A DNA stretch of 64,000 nucleotides. It comes from Bacteroides sp. MSB163. Its GTDB lineage: Bacteria; Bacteroidota; Bacteroidia; Bacteroidales; Bacteroidaceae. This document shows positions 44,853-53,726 of the stretch, piece by piece (positions within the stretch are counted from its first letter, which is position 1; each line of letters begins with the position of its first letter). The DNA lies in NCBI RefSeq assembly GCF_036416795.1, contig NZ_CP143867.1, positions 4,518,001 to 4,582,000 of the forward strand, given 5' to 3'. The translations under genes were made by a program, and so were the position numbers. Below the pieces are notes generated by a model. The model saw nothing but the letters and a program-made list of their open reading frames with translations, was not told the origin of the DNA and ran no database searches.

Positions 44853-47144
44853 ATGAAAAGAATTCTTTTGCTTTTATCGTTTTGTTTCTTGTTGCTGCCC
44901 ATGTTGCATGCCCAAAAAGTTGGACTTGTATTGAGTGGCGGTGGTGCGAAAGGTATGACGCATATCGGCATCATTCGGGCTTTGGAAGAAAACAATATCC
45001 CTATCGATTATATTACCGGTACATCTATGGGAGCCATTATCGGTTCGTTGTATGCCATGGGATACTCTCCCGATGATATGGAGACTTTGCTGCGTTCAGA
45101 AGACTTTAAACGCTGGTATTCTGGAAAAGTAGAGCCTAAATACGCCTATTATTTTAAGAAAAGTATCCCTACGCCGGAATTTTTTAATATCCGCTTTGAT
45201 TTTAAGGACTCCTTGAATGTCAAACCGCAATTGCCAACCAGTATGGTTAACCCCATCCAGATGAATTTGGTATTTGTGGAGCTGTTTGCCCGTGCTACGG
45301 CTGCTTGTGACGGTGATTTTGATAGGTTGTTTGTTCCTTTCCGCTGTATTGCTTCTGATGTATACAATAAACGGCAGATAGTGTTAGGGAAAGGTGACTT
45401 GGGAGATGCTGTCCGTGCTTCTATGAGTTTCCCATTTGTTTTTAAGCCTATTGAGATAGATAGCGTGTTGGCTTATGATGGTGGTATTTATAATAACTTT
45501 CCAACGGATGTAATGCGGGATGATTTTCATCCGGATATTATTATTGGTAGTGTGGTGGCCGCCAATCCATCCAAGCCTAAAGAAAATGACCTTATGAGTC
45601 AGATTGAGAACATGGTGATGCAGAAGACGGACTATTCTATTCCGGATTCTATCGGCATCCTCATGACATTCAAGTATGATGATGTGAACTTACTTGATTT
45701 CGACCGTCTTCAGGAACTCCATGATATAGGTTACAATCGCACTCTTAGCTTGATGGATTCTATAAAGGGGCGTATTCATCGTAGAGTGAATGCAGATAAT
45801 GTGCGTTTACGCCGTCTGGTTTATCGCAGTAATCTGCCGCAGCTCTATTTCCAGAAAATTTATATTGATGGAGCTAACCCCCAGCAACAGGCTTATATTC
45901 AGAAGGAATTTCATGATGAAGAAGATGAACCATTTACCTACGAAGATCTGAAGCGTGGATATTTCCGTTTACTTGCGGACAACATGATATCGGAAATTAT
46001 TCCGAAGGCGGTATTTAATGAGGAAACCGATATGTACGATTTGCATCTGAAAGTAAAGATGGAGGATAATTTCTCTGTCCGCTTGGGTGGTAGTGTGTCT
46101 ACGACGAGTTCCAATCAGATATATCTGGGACTGGGCTATCAAAACTTAAATTATTATGCCAAAGAGTTTACGTTTGATGGTCAATTGGGTAAAGTTTATA
46201 ATAATGCCCAACTGATGGCGCGTATAGATTTGCCTACTCATATTCCTACTTCATATCGGCTTATTGCATCTATTAGTACTTTTGATTATTACAAGAAAGA
46301 GAAACTGTTCTCTAAAAACGATAAGCCTTCCTTTAATTCAAAGGATGAACGATTTTTGAAGTTGATTATCGCTCTACCATTCTTAGCGAATAAACGGGCT
46401 GAATTTGGCTTTGGCATTGGAAAATTGCAAGATAACTATTTTCAGTCCAGTGTGATAAACTTTGAAGAAGACCGTTCGGACAGGAGTTTATACAGGCTTA
46501 TAGGTGGTTCTATTAGTTTTTATGGAAGTACACTGAATTCTCGTCAATACGCTACAAAAGGGTATAACGAGAAATTAATAGCTCAGATTTTTACGGGAAA
46601 AGAAAGATATAAGTCTGGAAATCCGGTAGAACAGCCTGTTACACAGGAACGTCAATCATGGTTACAGATTTCTTATATGAAAGAAGCATATCATAGTATG
46701 GCGCCTAAATTTGTTTTGGGGTGGATGGCGGAAGCGCTGTATTCATCGAGGAACTTCTCGGAGAATTTTACAGCGACGATGATGCAGGCTGCAGAGTTTT
46801 CGCCGACTCCGCATAGTAAGCTGATGTATAATGAGGCTTTTCGTGCCAATCAGTTTTTGGCTGCCGGTATCAAGCCTATGTTTATTTTCAATGATATGTT
46901 TCATCTAAGAGGAGAATTTTATGGATTTATGCCTATTTTTCCTATCGAGAAGAATACGCAAAACAAAGCATTTTATGGAAAAGCTTTCTCAAAGGTAGAA
47001 TATATGGGAGAAGTTTCTGTTATTTGCCAATTACCTTTTGGAGCGATCTCTGCTTATGTAAATCATTATAGCTCACCGAGAAGGGAGTGGAATGTGGGGC
47101 TGAGTATCGGCTGGCAACTGTTTAATTACCGTTTCATCGAATAA
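44853..47144 (+). CDS. Patatin-like phospholipase fused to an outer-membrane barrel
   Basis: The 763-residue protein has a signal peptide (cut after LHA, before QKVG). It then has a patatin domain (about 21-300) with oxyanion loop GGGAKG at 29-34, nucleophile Ser58 in GTSMG and catalytic Asp near 208 in DGG. A POTRA-like segment (about 325-410) precedes a C-terminal Omp85-type beta-barrel (about 415-763, ending in an aromatic residue pattern with NYRFIE). This layout matches type Vd autotransporters such as PlpD and FplA. The Ser-Asp dyad is intact, so it should hydrolyse phospholipid or lysophospholipid at the outer membrane. A TATATTTG box at 44803-44810 is a possible promoter. Confidence 0.88.
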   Translation: MKRILLLLSFCFLLLPMLHAQKVGLVLSGGGAKGMTHIGIIRALEENNIPIDYITGTSMGAIIGSLYAMGYSPDDMETLLRSEDFKRWYSGKVEPKYAYYFKKSIPTPEFFNIRFDFKDSLNVKPQLPTSMVNPIQMNLVFVELFARATAACDGDFDRLFVPFRCIASDVYNKRQIVLGKGDLGDAVRASMSFPFVFKPIEIDSVLAYDGGIYNNFPTDVMRDDFHPDIIIGSVVAANPSKPKENDLMSQIENMVMQKTDYSIPDSIGILMTFKYDDVNLLDFDRLQELHDIGYNRTLSLMDSIKGRIHRRVNADNVRLRRLVYRSNLPQLYFQKIYIDGANPQQQAYIQKEFHDEEDEPFTYEDLKRGYFRLLADNMISEIIPKAVFNEETDMYDLHLKVKMEDNFSVRLGGSVSTTSSNQIYLGLGYQNLNYYAKEFTFDGQLGKVYNNAQLMARIDLPTHIPTSYRLIASISTFDYYKKEKLFSKNDKPSFNSKDERFLKLIIALPFLANKRAEFGFGIGKLQDNYFQSSVINFEEDRSDRSLYRLIGGSISFYGSTLNSRQYATKGYNEKLIAQIFTGKERYKSGNPVEQPVTQERQSWLQISYMKEAYHSMAPKFVLGWMAEALYSSRNFSENFTATMMQAAEFSPTPHSKLMYNEAFRANQFLAAGIKPMFIFNDMFHLRGEFYGFMPIFPIEKNTQNKAFYGKAFSKVEYMGEVSVICQLPFGAISAYVNHYSSPRREWNVGLSIGWQLFNYRFIE

Positions 47145-47171
47145 TTTTCTTCAAAAAAAGTTTGTAGAATA

Positions 47172-47202
47172 TTTGCAGTTTCGGAAAAAGTCCGTATCTT
47201 TG
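47172..47202 (+). promoter_or_regulatory. Promoter of the tRNA-Arg pair
   Basis: TTTG (47172-47175), 19 nt, TATCTTTG (47195-47202), 17 nt before the first tRNA base. A near-perfect consensus promoter. Confidence 0.8.
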
Positions 47203-47219
47203 CACCCGTTAAACAAAAA

Positions 47220-47293
47220 GGCCGCGTAGCTCAACTGAATAGAGTAGCTGACTACGGATCAGCCGGTTACAGGTTTGAATCCTGTCGCGGTCA
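47220..47293 (+). tRNA. tRNA-Arg (anticodon ACG), copy 1
   Basis: The 74-nt cloverleaf has acceptor GGCCGCG / CGCGGTC with discriminator A, a D-arm (GCTC...GAGT), anticodon stem GCTGA / TCAGC, loop CTACGGA with anticodon ACG, and T-arm ACAGG / CCTGT with loop TTTGAAT. CCA is not encoded. A34 is expected to be inosine and read CGU, CGC and CGA. Confidence 0.95.
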
Positions 47294-47310
47294 CATATTT
47301 TTAACAGCAA

Positions 47311-47384
47311 GGTCGCGTAGCTCAACTGAATAGAGTAGCTGACTACGGATCAGCCGGTTACAGGTTTGAATCCTGTCGCGATCA
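47311..47384 (+). tRNA. tRNA-Arg (anticodon ACG), copy 2
   Basis: It is identical to copy 1 except at two bases: position 3 is T instead of C and position 70 is A instead of G, so the acceptor pair changes from C-G to T-A and pairing is kept. Only 17 nt separate the copies, so they share a transcript. Confidence 0.95.
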
Positions 47385-47389
47385 CGAAA

Positions 47390-47422
47390 AACCTCTGCAA
47401 ATTACTTTGCAGAGGTTTTTTT
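47390..47422 (+). terminator. Terminator of the tRNA-Arg transcript
   Basis: Stem AACCTCTGCAAA / TTTGCAGAGGTT (perfect 12 bp), followed by a T-run. Confidence 0.85.
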
Positions 47423-47516
47423 ATGATATACCACCGTAAGGTAACAGCTATATCAGGTCAGTCCGAAATAACCGCGTGCTTATGCAGATATAAGCATTAA
47501 TTTCTTTTCTGAGACG

Positions 47517-47558
47517 AAAAAACATCCCCTGAGATGAAATCTATCTCAGGGGATGTTT
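47517..47558 (-). terminator. Terminator of dapA
   Basis: Perfect 13-bp stem CATCCCCTGAGAT / ATCTCAGGGGATG; on the minus strand it is followed by six T. It lies 27 nt after the dapA stop. Confidence 0.85.
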
Positions 47559-47584
47559 TACAAAGAAGTATCTTCTTTTTTTTC

Positions 47585-48478
47585 TTAGCACTTAATGTTT
47601 AACTCATCCAAAATCTTCCGCATGGCTTCAAAAGTAGTAATCCTAGTAGGCACAAGCGGAAGGCGGAGTTTATTCTCAATCATTCCCATAACGTTCAACA
47701 TTGCTTTTACGCCTGCCGGATTGCCATCCACAAAAAGAAGCTTGAATAACTCGGCAAATTTATGGTGGATAGTCAATGCATTTGCATAATCTCCTTGCAA
47801 TGCCAGTCTTACCATGCGGCTAAATTCGCGTGGAAATGCATTTCCGATGACTGATATAATTCCAACAGCTCCCAAAGTAATCAAAGGGAAGGTAATGCCA
47901 TCATCTCCCGAAATAACGTCAAAATTGGCCGGTTTATTCTTGATGATATCATCCATTTGAGTAATGTCACCGGAAGCTTCCTTGACAGCAATAACATTTT
48001 TGAAGTCATGGGCAATGCGCAGCGTAGTTTCTGCTTTCATATTTACACCGGTACGACCGGGGACATTATAGAGTACAATTGGGAGCTCTGTAGCCTCTGC
48101 AATTGCTTTATAATGTTGATAAATACCTTCTTGAGAGGGTTTATTATAATAGGGAACAACAGACAAAATGGCATCTACTCCGGTAAAATCGTCGTTTTGA
48201 AGCGTATCCACAATGGCACGCGTATTATTTCCACCAACACCGAGCAGGATAGGTATCCGACCATTTACGCGTTCGATGACCATTTTCTTGATTTTCTTTT
48301 TTTCTTCTTCCGTCAGTGTCGGAGTTTCTGCCGTGGTACCCAGCACACACAAAAAATCAGTATTGTTTTGAAGTTGATAGTCCACCAAACGTATCAATGC
48401 ATCGTAATCAACGCTTTCATCCTCTTTAAAAGGAGTAATCAGCGCTACCCCCATTCCTTTCAATTTAGTCTGTATCAT
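47585..48478 (-). CDS. dapA: 4-hydroxy-tetrahydrodipicolinate synthase
   Basis: The 297-residue class I aldolase makes HTPA from pyruvate and aspartate semialdehyde, the first committed step to lysine and meso-diaminopimelate for the cell wall. Schiff-base Lys166 (IAVKEASGD), Tyr137 (VLYNVPGRTG) and the GTTAE motif near 48-52 are intact. Length is standard. It is monocistronic and bounded by promoter and terminator. The NAL/KDG aldolase family is close, but the GTTAETPTL and YNVPGRTG patterns favour DapA. Confidence 0.94.
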   Translation of the reverse strand: MIQTKLKGMGVALITPFKEDESVDYDALIRLVDYQLQNNTDFLCVLGTTAETPTLTEEEKKKIKKMVIERVNGRIPILLGVGGNNTRAIVDTLQNDDFTGVDAILSVVPYYNKPSQEGIYQHYKAIAEATELPIVLYNVPGRTGVNMKAETTLRIAHDFKNVIAVKEASGDITQMDDIIKNKPANFDVISGDDGITFPLITLGAVGIISVIGNAFPREFSRMVRLALQGDYANALTIHHKFAELFKLLFVDGNPAGVKAMLNVMGMIENKLRLPLVPTRITTFEAMRKILDELNIKC

Positions 48479-48514
48479 GAGTGAAATTTAAGTAATCTCT
48501 AATTAAATGACTCG

Positions 48515-48548
48515 CAAAAGTACGAATATTTTCGATTTCTACAGCAAA
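48515..48548 (-). promoter_or_regulatory. Candidate dapA promoter
   Basis: Minus strand: TTTG (48548-48545), 22 nt, TACTTTTG (48522-48515). The -7 box is perfect; the spacer is slightly long. Confidence 0.5.
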
Positions 48549-48582
48549 TATAAGCTATAAAAAAGATTTCACTGGAAAAATG

Positions 48583-50580
48583 TTACGAAATGAGCGCTAA
48601 AAACTCATCTTCGCTCATTATCTGCACACCCAGCTTTTGCGCTTTTTCCAATTTGGCGGGTCCCATATTTTCTCCTGCTAAGATAAAACTGGTCTTGGCA
48701 GAAATGCTACCTACATTTTTTCCTCCATTCTTCTCTATCAAATCTTTATATTCGTCTCTGGAGTGATGGGTGAACACACCGCTGATTACAATAGACTGTC
48801 CAGCAAGCTTATCAGTATAGCCGCTCAGATCTTCTTCCTTCCGGTTAAACTGTAATCCGGCAACTTTCAGTCGCTCTATTAATTCTCTATTCAGGGAATT
48901 AGCGAAGTAGGAAATGATGCTTTGCGCTATTTTCTCACCGATTTCATCGATATTTATCAATCTTTCAAGATCTGCATTTTCCAGTTCTTCTATGTCAGAG
49001 AAGGACTTAGCTATTTTTTTTGCTACAGTTTCACCAACAAAGCGGATACCCAAGGCGAACAACGCTCGCTCAAAAGGCACTTCCTTACTTTGGGCAATAC
49101 CCTTGACGATATTTTCCGCCGACTTATCTCCCATACGCTCCAGATTCTTGATATCATCTACAGTCAACTTGTACAGATCTGCTGTATCCTTAATAAGCCC
49201 TAACCGGTAGAACATATCCACAGTTTCCGGGCCTAATCCGTCAATGTTCATAGCCTTCCGGCTGATGAAATGCTCGATCTTTCCTTTTATCTGAGGCGGA
49301 CAAGCTGTTTCGTTGGGGCAATAATGCGCAGCTTCTCCCTCGTAACGGATTAATTTGCTGCCACATTCAGGGCAATGAGTGATGAACTTCACTTTTTCAC
49401 CTACCATCATACTCCGGGCATCTTTGTCTACTCCGGTAATTTTGGGTATGATTTCGCCACCTTTTTCTATATAAACCATATCGCCGACATGCAAGTCGAG
49501 CCCTTCAATGATATCCGCATTATGCAGAGAGGCGCGTTTTACGATTGTACCCGATAATTGTACCGGATCCAGGTTGGCAACAGGGGTTACTGCTCCGGTT
49601 CTTCCCACTTGGTAAGTCACCTTGTTTAAGCGGGTCAATGCACGCTCTGCCTGGAACTTGTATGCGATGGCCCAACGAGGAGATTTTGCGGTGAAACCGA
49701 GGTTTTTCTGCTGTTTCAGGCTATTAACTTTCAAAACAATGCCATCCGTGGCTACAGGTAAATTTTTCCGTTCCGTATCCCAATAATGGATGTAATCAAA
49801 CACTTCTTGCAGGCTGTGACACTTCTTCATATGGTCGGAGATTTTGAATCCCCATTGTGCAGCTTTCTGCAGGTTTTCATAATGTCCGTCGCAAGGAAGT
49901 TCTTCACCTAATAAATAATAAAGGTAGGCATCGAGTTTGCGGGAAGCAACTATAGCAGAGTTTTGTAATTTCAGAGTGCCTGATGCGGCATTACGCGGAT
50001 TAGCGAAAAGAGATTCTTCGCGTGCCTCTTTTTCGCGGTTTAGTTCCTCAAAGACTTCCCACGGCATTAGTATTTCCCCTCTGATCTCAAATAATTTGGG
50101 ATAATCACCATGCAAAACAAGGGGGATAGTACGGATTGTCTTCACATTATCCGTTACATCATCGCCTTTTTCACCGTCGCCACGGGTTACGGCACGTATT
50201 AATTTACCGTTTTCGTATGTCAGTGAGATGGAAGTACCGTCATATTTAAGTTCGGCACAAATTTCAAAATCTTCGTTCAGGGCTTTTTGAGTGCGATCAT
50301 AAAAATCAGATACTTCACCTTCAGAATAGGTATTACCCAATGAAAGCATTGGATATTTGTGTGTCACTTGCGTGAAATTCTTATTCAAATCGCTTCCTAC
50401 GCGCATAGTTGGCGAAGTTTTGTCCTGATATTCAGGGTGCTCTCGCTCCATATCCTGCAATTCTCGCATCATGTCGTCGAACTCTTTGTCGGAGATTTCT
50501 GGAGCATTCAACACGTAATAATTGTAGTTGTGCCGATGTAGTTCGGCACGGAGCTGATCTATCTTTTCTTTTGCAGTCAT
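48583..50580 (-). CDS. ligA: NAD+-dependent DNA ligase LigA
   Basis: The 665-residue ligase seals nicks in replication and repair. The AMP-accepting Lys112 lies in LKYDG. The zinc finger CPECGSKLIRY...HYCPNETACP is near 405-428, then come helix-hairpin-helix repeats and a C-terminal BRCT domain (about 585-665, AGQSIVISGVFTHHSRDEY). The frame extends to 50721, but that would run through the trmD start; MTAKEKIDQLR at 50580 is the family start. It is divergent from trmD with a 79-bp promoter region between. Confidence 0.95.
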   Translation of the reverse strand: MTAKEKIDQLRAELHRHNYNYYVLNAPEISDKEFDDMMRELQDMEREHPEYQDKTSPTMRVGSDLNKNFTQVTHKYPMLSLGNTYSEGEVSDFYDRTQKALNEDFEICAELKYDGTSISLTYENGKLIRAVTRGDGEKGDDVTDNVKTIRTIPLVLHGDYPKLFEIRGEILMPWEVFEELNREKEAREESLFANPRNAASGTLKLQNSAIVASRKLDAYLYYLLGEELPCDGHYENLQKAAQWGFKISDHMKKCHSLQEVFDYIHYWDTERKNLPVATDGIVLKVNSLKQQKNLGFTAKSPRWAIAYKFQAERALTRLNKVTYQVGRTGAVTPVANLDPVQLSGTIVKRASLHNADIIEGLDLHVGDMVYIEKGGEIIPKITGVDKDARSMMVGEKVKFITHCPECGSKLIRYEGEAAHYCPNETACPPQIKGKIEHFISRKAMNIDGLGPETVDMFYRLGLIKDTADLYKLTVDDIKNLERMGDKSAENIVKGIAQSKEVPFERALFALGIRFVGETVAKKIAKSFSDIEELENADLERLINIDEIGEKIAQSIISYFANSLNRELIERLKVAGLQFNRKEEDLSGYTDKLAGQSIVISGVFTHHSRDEYKDLIEKNGGKNVGSISAKTSFILAGENMGPAKLEKAQKLGVQIMSEDEFLALIS

Positions 50581-50603
50581 AGCTATTTCAGATTGTTTGA
50601 ACG

Positions 50604-50611
50604 CAAAAATA
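50604..50611 (-). promoter_or_regulatory. ligA promoter -7 box
   Basis: TATTTTTG on the minus strand, 24 nt before the ligA ATG; no clear -33 box. Confidence 0.4.
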
Positions 50612-50633
50612 CAGGTTTCTCCTCTAATATTTG

Positions 50634-50641
50634 TACTTTTG
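50634..50641 (+). promoter_or_regulatory. trmD promoter -7 box
   Basis: TACTTTTG, 18 nt before the trmD ATG at 50660. It lies inside the longer in-frame version of trmD, which supports the shorter start. Confidence 0.5.
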
Positions 50642-50659
50642 CAGAAAATTAAAATTAAT

Positions 50660-51340
50660 ATGCGCATTGATATAATAACAGTTCTACCGGAGATGATTGA
50701 AGGCTTTTTCAATTGCTCCATAATGAAACGTGCTCAGAATAAAGGGCTTGCAGAAATACATATTCATAATTTACGTGATTATACTGAAGATAAATATCGA
50801 CGGGTGGATGATTATCCTTTTGGCGGTTTTGCCGGAATGGTGATGAAAATAGAGCCTATAGAGCGCTGTATCAATGCCTTGAAGGCAGAACGGGAGTATG
50901 ATGAAGTCATTTTTACGACTCCTGATGGGGAGCAGTTCAATCAGCCAATGGCCAATACACTTTCACTTACCCAGAACCTTATTATCCTTTGCGGGCATTT
51001 TAAAGGTATCGATTATCGCATTCGCGAGCATCTGATCACTAAAGAAATCAGTATTGGGGACTATGTACTGACGGGTGGAGAACTGGCAGCGGCAGTGATG
51101 GCTGATGCTATTGTCCGCATCATCCCCGGTGTTATTTCCGATGAGCAATCAGCCTTGTCCGACTCATTCCAGGATAATCTTTTGGCTGCTCCGGTCTATA
51201 CAAGACCTGCCGATTATAATGGTTGGAAAGTTCCGGAAATTTTATTATCCGGGCATGAGGCTAAGATTAAGGAATGGGAGTTGCAACAGTCTTTGGAACG
51301 GACGCGCAGACTCCGCCCGGATTTGCTGGGAGAGGATTGA
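50660..51340 (+). CDS. trmD: tRNA (guanine-N1)-methyltransferase TrmD
   Basis: The 226-residue SPOUT methyltransferase makes m1G37 in tRNAs reading CNN codons and prevents +1 frameshifts. The knot motifs LCGHFKGIDYR (near 111) and ISIGDYVLTGGELAA (near 131) bind S-adenosylmethionine. The start MRIDIITVLPEMI was chosen over 50597 from family alignment and the promoter box. It stands alone, without rpsP or rimM, as is common in Bacteroidetes, and converges with pyrD. Confidence 0.95.
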   Translation: MRIDIITVLPEMIEGFFNCSIMKRAQNKGLAEIHIHNLRDYTEDKYRRVDDYPFGGFAGMVMKIEPIERCINALKAEREYDEVIFTTPDGEQFNQPMANTLSLTQNLIILCGHFKGIDYRIREHLITKEISIGDYVLTGGELAAAVMADAIVRIIPGVISDEQSALSDSFQDNLLAAPVYTRPADYNGWKVPEILLSGHEAKIKEWELQQSLERTRRLRPDLLGED

Positions 51341-51357
51341 AACAGTTGTATAAAAAT

Positions 51358-51391
51358 AGAAAAAGGACATTCATAACGAATGTCCTTTTTT
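51358..51391. terminator. Bidirectional terminator between trmD and pyrD
   Basis: Stem AAAAGGACATTC / GAATGTCCTTTT with loop ATAAC; T-runs follow on both strands. Confidence 0.85.
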
Positions 51392-51429
51392 ATGTAAAAC
51401 GGGTGCGAATGATATTCACTTGTTATTAG

Positions 51430-52341
51430 TTATACCTCAAGCGCACCGATAATTTCTTTTGCGGACTTATATCCATGCCTATCGAGATAGTCGTTTATAC
51501 CTTCCGCTACTTTAATTGTAACTGTCGGATCAATGAAATTTGCCGTACCGATTTGGATGGCTGAAGCTCCGGCAAGCATAAATTCCACTGCGTCTTTCCA
51601 GTTCATGATACCTCCTAAACCGATGACAGGTATTTTTACCGCCTGGGCAACTTGCCATACCATGCGGAGTGCGATTGGTTTTACTGCTGCACCGGACATA
51701 CCACCTGTTACAGTGGAGAGTATAGGACGCCTGCGTTCTGCGTCTATAGCCATTCCAAGCAGTGTATTAATTAATGAAACGCTGTCTGCGCCGCCATTTT
51801 CTACTGCACGGGCTATTTCAGCGATGCTTGTCACGTTAGGAGACAGCTTTACGATAAGTGTCTTTTTGTAAGCTGCGCGCACAGCTTTTACCACTTCTTC
51901 GGCTCCTTTTGTAGTGACACCAAAAGCCATTCCACCTTGCTTTACATTGGGACAAGAGATGTTCAATTCAATGGCAGGAATTTTGTCAAGTTCGTTAATG
52001 GCTTCCGCTGTTTTTACATAATCTTCTATGGCAGAACCCGAAACATTTACAATCATATTAGTTTCAATGTCCTTAATACGCGGATATATCTGTTCAACAA
52101 AGTAATTTACTCCCTTATTTTGCAGTCCCACAGCGTTTAACATACCTGATGGAGTTTCCGCCATACGCGGATATGGGTTACCTTCACGTTTGTGAAGAGT
52201 CGTACCCTTTACAATTATACCACCTATTCGCGTAATATCAATGAAATCGGCAAACTCTTCACCATACCCAAATGTACCGGAAGCCGTCATCACCGGATTG
52301 TTCATTATTAATTCTCCAATGTTTACACTTAAATCTGCCAT
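51430..52341 (-). CDS. pyrD: Dihydroorotate dehydrogenase B, catalytic subunit
   Basis: The 303-residue FMN barrel oxidises dihydroorotate to orotate in pyrimidine synthesis. The class 1 signature NISCPNVKQGG (near 128) holds the catalytic Cys, and the phosphate-binding GGIMNWKDA and ASAIQIGTANF follow in the C-terminal third. Cys instead of Ser, and the FeS partner gene next door, mark class 1B (NAD-linked, cytoplasmic). Its start overlaps the end of pyrK by 13 nt. Confidence 0.95.
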   Translation of the reverse strand: MADLSVNIGELIMNNPVMTASGTFGYGEEFADFIDITRIGGIIVKGTTLHKREGNPYPRMAETPSGMLNAVGLQNKGVNYFVEQIYPRIKDIETNMIVNVSGSAIEDYVKTAEAINELDKIPAIELNISCPNVKQGGMAFGVTTKGAEEVVKAVRAAYKKTLIVKLSPNVTSIAEIARAVENGGADSVSLINTLLGMAIDAERRRPILSTVTGGMSGAAVKPIALRMVWQVAQAVKIPVIGLGGIMNWKDAVEFMLAGASAIQIGTANFIDPTVTIKVAEGINDYLDRHGYKSAKEIIGALEV

Positions 52342-53105
52342 AATAGTTTGTTTATATTAAAAATCGGACCTTCTTTACATACACATAAATGCCCTTCCGT
52401 TGTATTTTCTACGCAACAGAGGCAAGCGCCTATACCACACGCCATTGTATTTTCCAATGATACTTCACAAGCAATATCTTTACTTTTGGCATATTTAGCC
52501 ACCGCCATCATCATAGGCTTAGGACCACAAGTGTAAATCTGCTCGAATTGCACCTTATTCAATATGGAATGTTGTGTCACATATCCCTTTTCGCCATGAC
52601 TGCCGTCCTCGGTAGTCGTATATACGTCACCATAAGCTGCAAACTGCTCCAGTTGCAGCAAGTCCTTATCACTCCTTGCTCCCAGAAGGAACGTCGGTTT
52701 ACTGCCGTTTTTAGCTAATTGCTCGCCCAGATAAAGCATGGGAGCTGTACCAACACCTCCACCTACTAACAGAAGCTTATCAGAAGCCTTTTCAGGCATT
52801 GTGAAGCCATTTCCCAAAGGAAGTACTACGTTGACCGTATCGCCGGCTTTTGCTTCGCCTAATTGCCTAGTTCCGTCTCCGATCAGTTGGATCAGAAACC
52901 ATACTTCATTGCGTTGTCTATCTACATAATTAATGGAAATGGGGCGGCGCAAGAAAGTAGTTGGAGATCCGTCCACACGTATTTCCGCAAATTGTCCCGG
53001 AAGCATATCCGGAAGCGGAGACGGAGACGTCAGTTTCAATAGCACATAATTAGCGTGCAGTCGGACGTTCTCAGTCACTGTCAAATCTAAAATGTATTTT
53101 TTCAT
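52329..53105 (-). CDS. pyrK: Dihydroorotate dehydrogenase B, electron transfer subunit
   Basis: The 258-residue ferredoxin-reductase-type subunit has an FAD-binding domain (RRPISINY near 58), an NAD-binding fold (LLVGGGVGTAPMLYLGEQL near 107) and a C-terminal 2Fe-2S site with the Cys cluster CGIGACLCC and a later Cys in HLCVC. It passes electrons from PyrD to NAD+. The start MKKYILDLT at 53105 replaces the frame start at 53156, which lies upstream of the transcription start predicted from the -7 box. Confidence 0.94.
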   Translation of the reverse strand: MKKYILDLTVTENVRLHANYVLLKLTSPSPLPDMLPGQFAEIRVDGSPTTFLRRPISINYVDRQRNEVWFLIQLIGDGTRQLGEAKAGDTVNVVLPLGNGFTMPEKASDKLLLVGGGVGTAPMLYLGEQLAKNGSKPTFLLGARSDKDLLQLEQFAAYGDVYTTTEDGSHGEKGYVTQHSILNKVQFEQIYTCGPKPMMMAVAKYAKSKDIACEVSLENTMACGIGACLCCVENTTEGHLCVCKEGPIFNINKLLWQI

Positions 53106-53142
53106 TATCCTATATAAAGAGGTGAATTTTATCTTCAGGGCA

Positions 53143-53212
53143 CAAAGATAATGCAAATCGAATGCAGAACTTTCATGCTTGCATGAAAAAGTTCTGCTGA
53201 GATGCTTATCTT
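53143..53212 (-). promoter_or_regulatory. Palindromic promoter element upstream of pyrK
   Basis: TATCTTTG (53150-53143, minus strand) and the inverted repeat AACTTTCATGC-TT-GCATGAAAAAGTT (53168-53193) are laid out as at 11911-11983. Flanking segments ATAATGCAAAT and TGCTGAGATGC are also shared. This second copy precedes an unrelated operon, so the element is a shared control site or a repeat with promoter activity. Confidence 0.6.
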
Positions 53213-53255
53213 ATCCAAAGATACAGGAAATTGTGCAAATAGTCGTTTATGAGTC

Positions 53256-53726
53256 TTACTTTTCGGGTTTAAACGTCTCGTACGTATTATCGTCGAAGAA
53301 AATTCTTATTTCAGTGATTTTTCTGGTAGGCCTTTCTTTATAGATAATCTCCTGTTTTACAATATCTTTAGTGGTGTTTATAGGCGTTTCTAATGCGATT
53401 TCCTTGCGATTTTCGGCCGGGCCTGTCTCTTTGGACGGATTTACGGAATTCTCAGCGAATAATGGATAGTCAAATCCACCCTCAATAGAAGAATCGGAGT
53501 CAAAGGACATTTTACTCATTTCGCCTTCTCCGGTAAGTAGCCAGTTCAGATTAATATCACTATATTTTTGTTGCAGACGAAGAATTACTTCCATGCTTGG
53601 ATATTTGTTACGCGAACCTAGAATATGCGAGATAGTAGCCTGAGCTACGCCGATACTTTCGGCAAATGCCCCCGCAGTTAATTTTTCCCGATCCATAATC
53701 ATTTTGAACCTATCTTTTATGCTCAT
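53256..53726 (-). CDS. XRE-family transcriptional regulator
   Basis: Of 156 residues, the N-terminal Cro/C1 helix-turn-helix (about 4-66) has recognition segment FAESIGVAQATISHILGSRN. The remainder is a polar linker and a conserved tail (ITEIRIFFDDNTYETFKPEK) found in Bacteroides XRE proteins of unknown target. There is no peptidase or sensor domain. The gene reads away from an AT-rich gap holding several ACAATTGT palindromes, the first 25 nt from its start codon, so autoregulation is plausible. The gene is monocistronic. Confidence 0.85.
   Translation of the reverse strand: MSIKDRFKMIMDREKLTAGAFAESIGVAQATISHILGSRNKYPSMEVILRLQQKYSDINLNWLLTGEGEMSKMSFDSDSSIEGGFDYPLFAENSVNPSKETGPAENRKEIALETPINTTKDIVKQEIIYKERPTRKITEIRIFFDDNTYETFKPEK

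Noticed and set aside
47220..47422. Integration (att) site at the tRNA-Arg pair
   Set aside because: No integrase, no repeated tRNA 3' end beyond the second full tRNA, and the next genes (dapA, ligA) are core genes.
50581..50721. N-terminal extension of ligA into the trmD region
   Set aside because: The extra 47 residues do not resemble any ligase, cover the divergent promoter boxes and overlap the trmD start.
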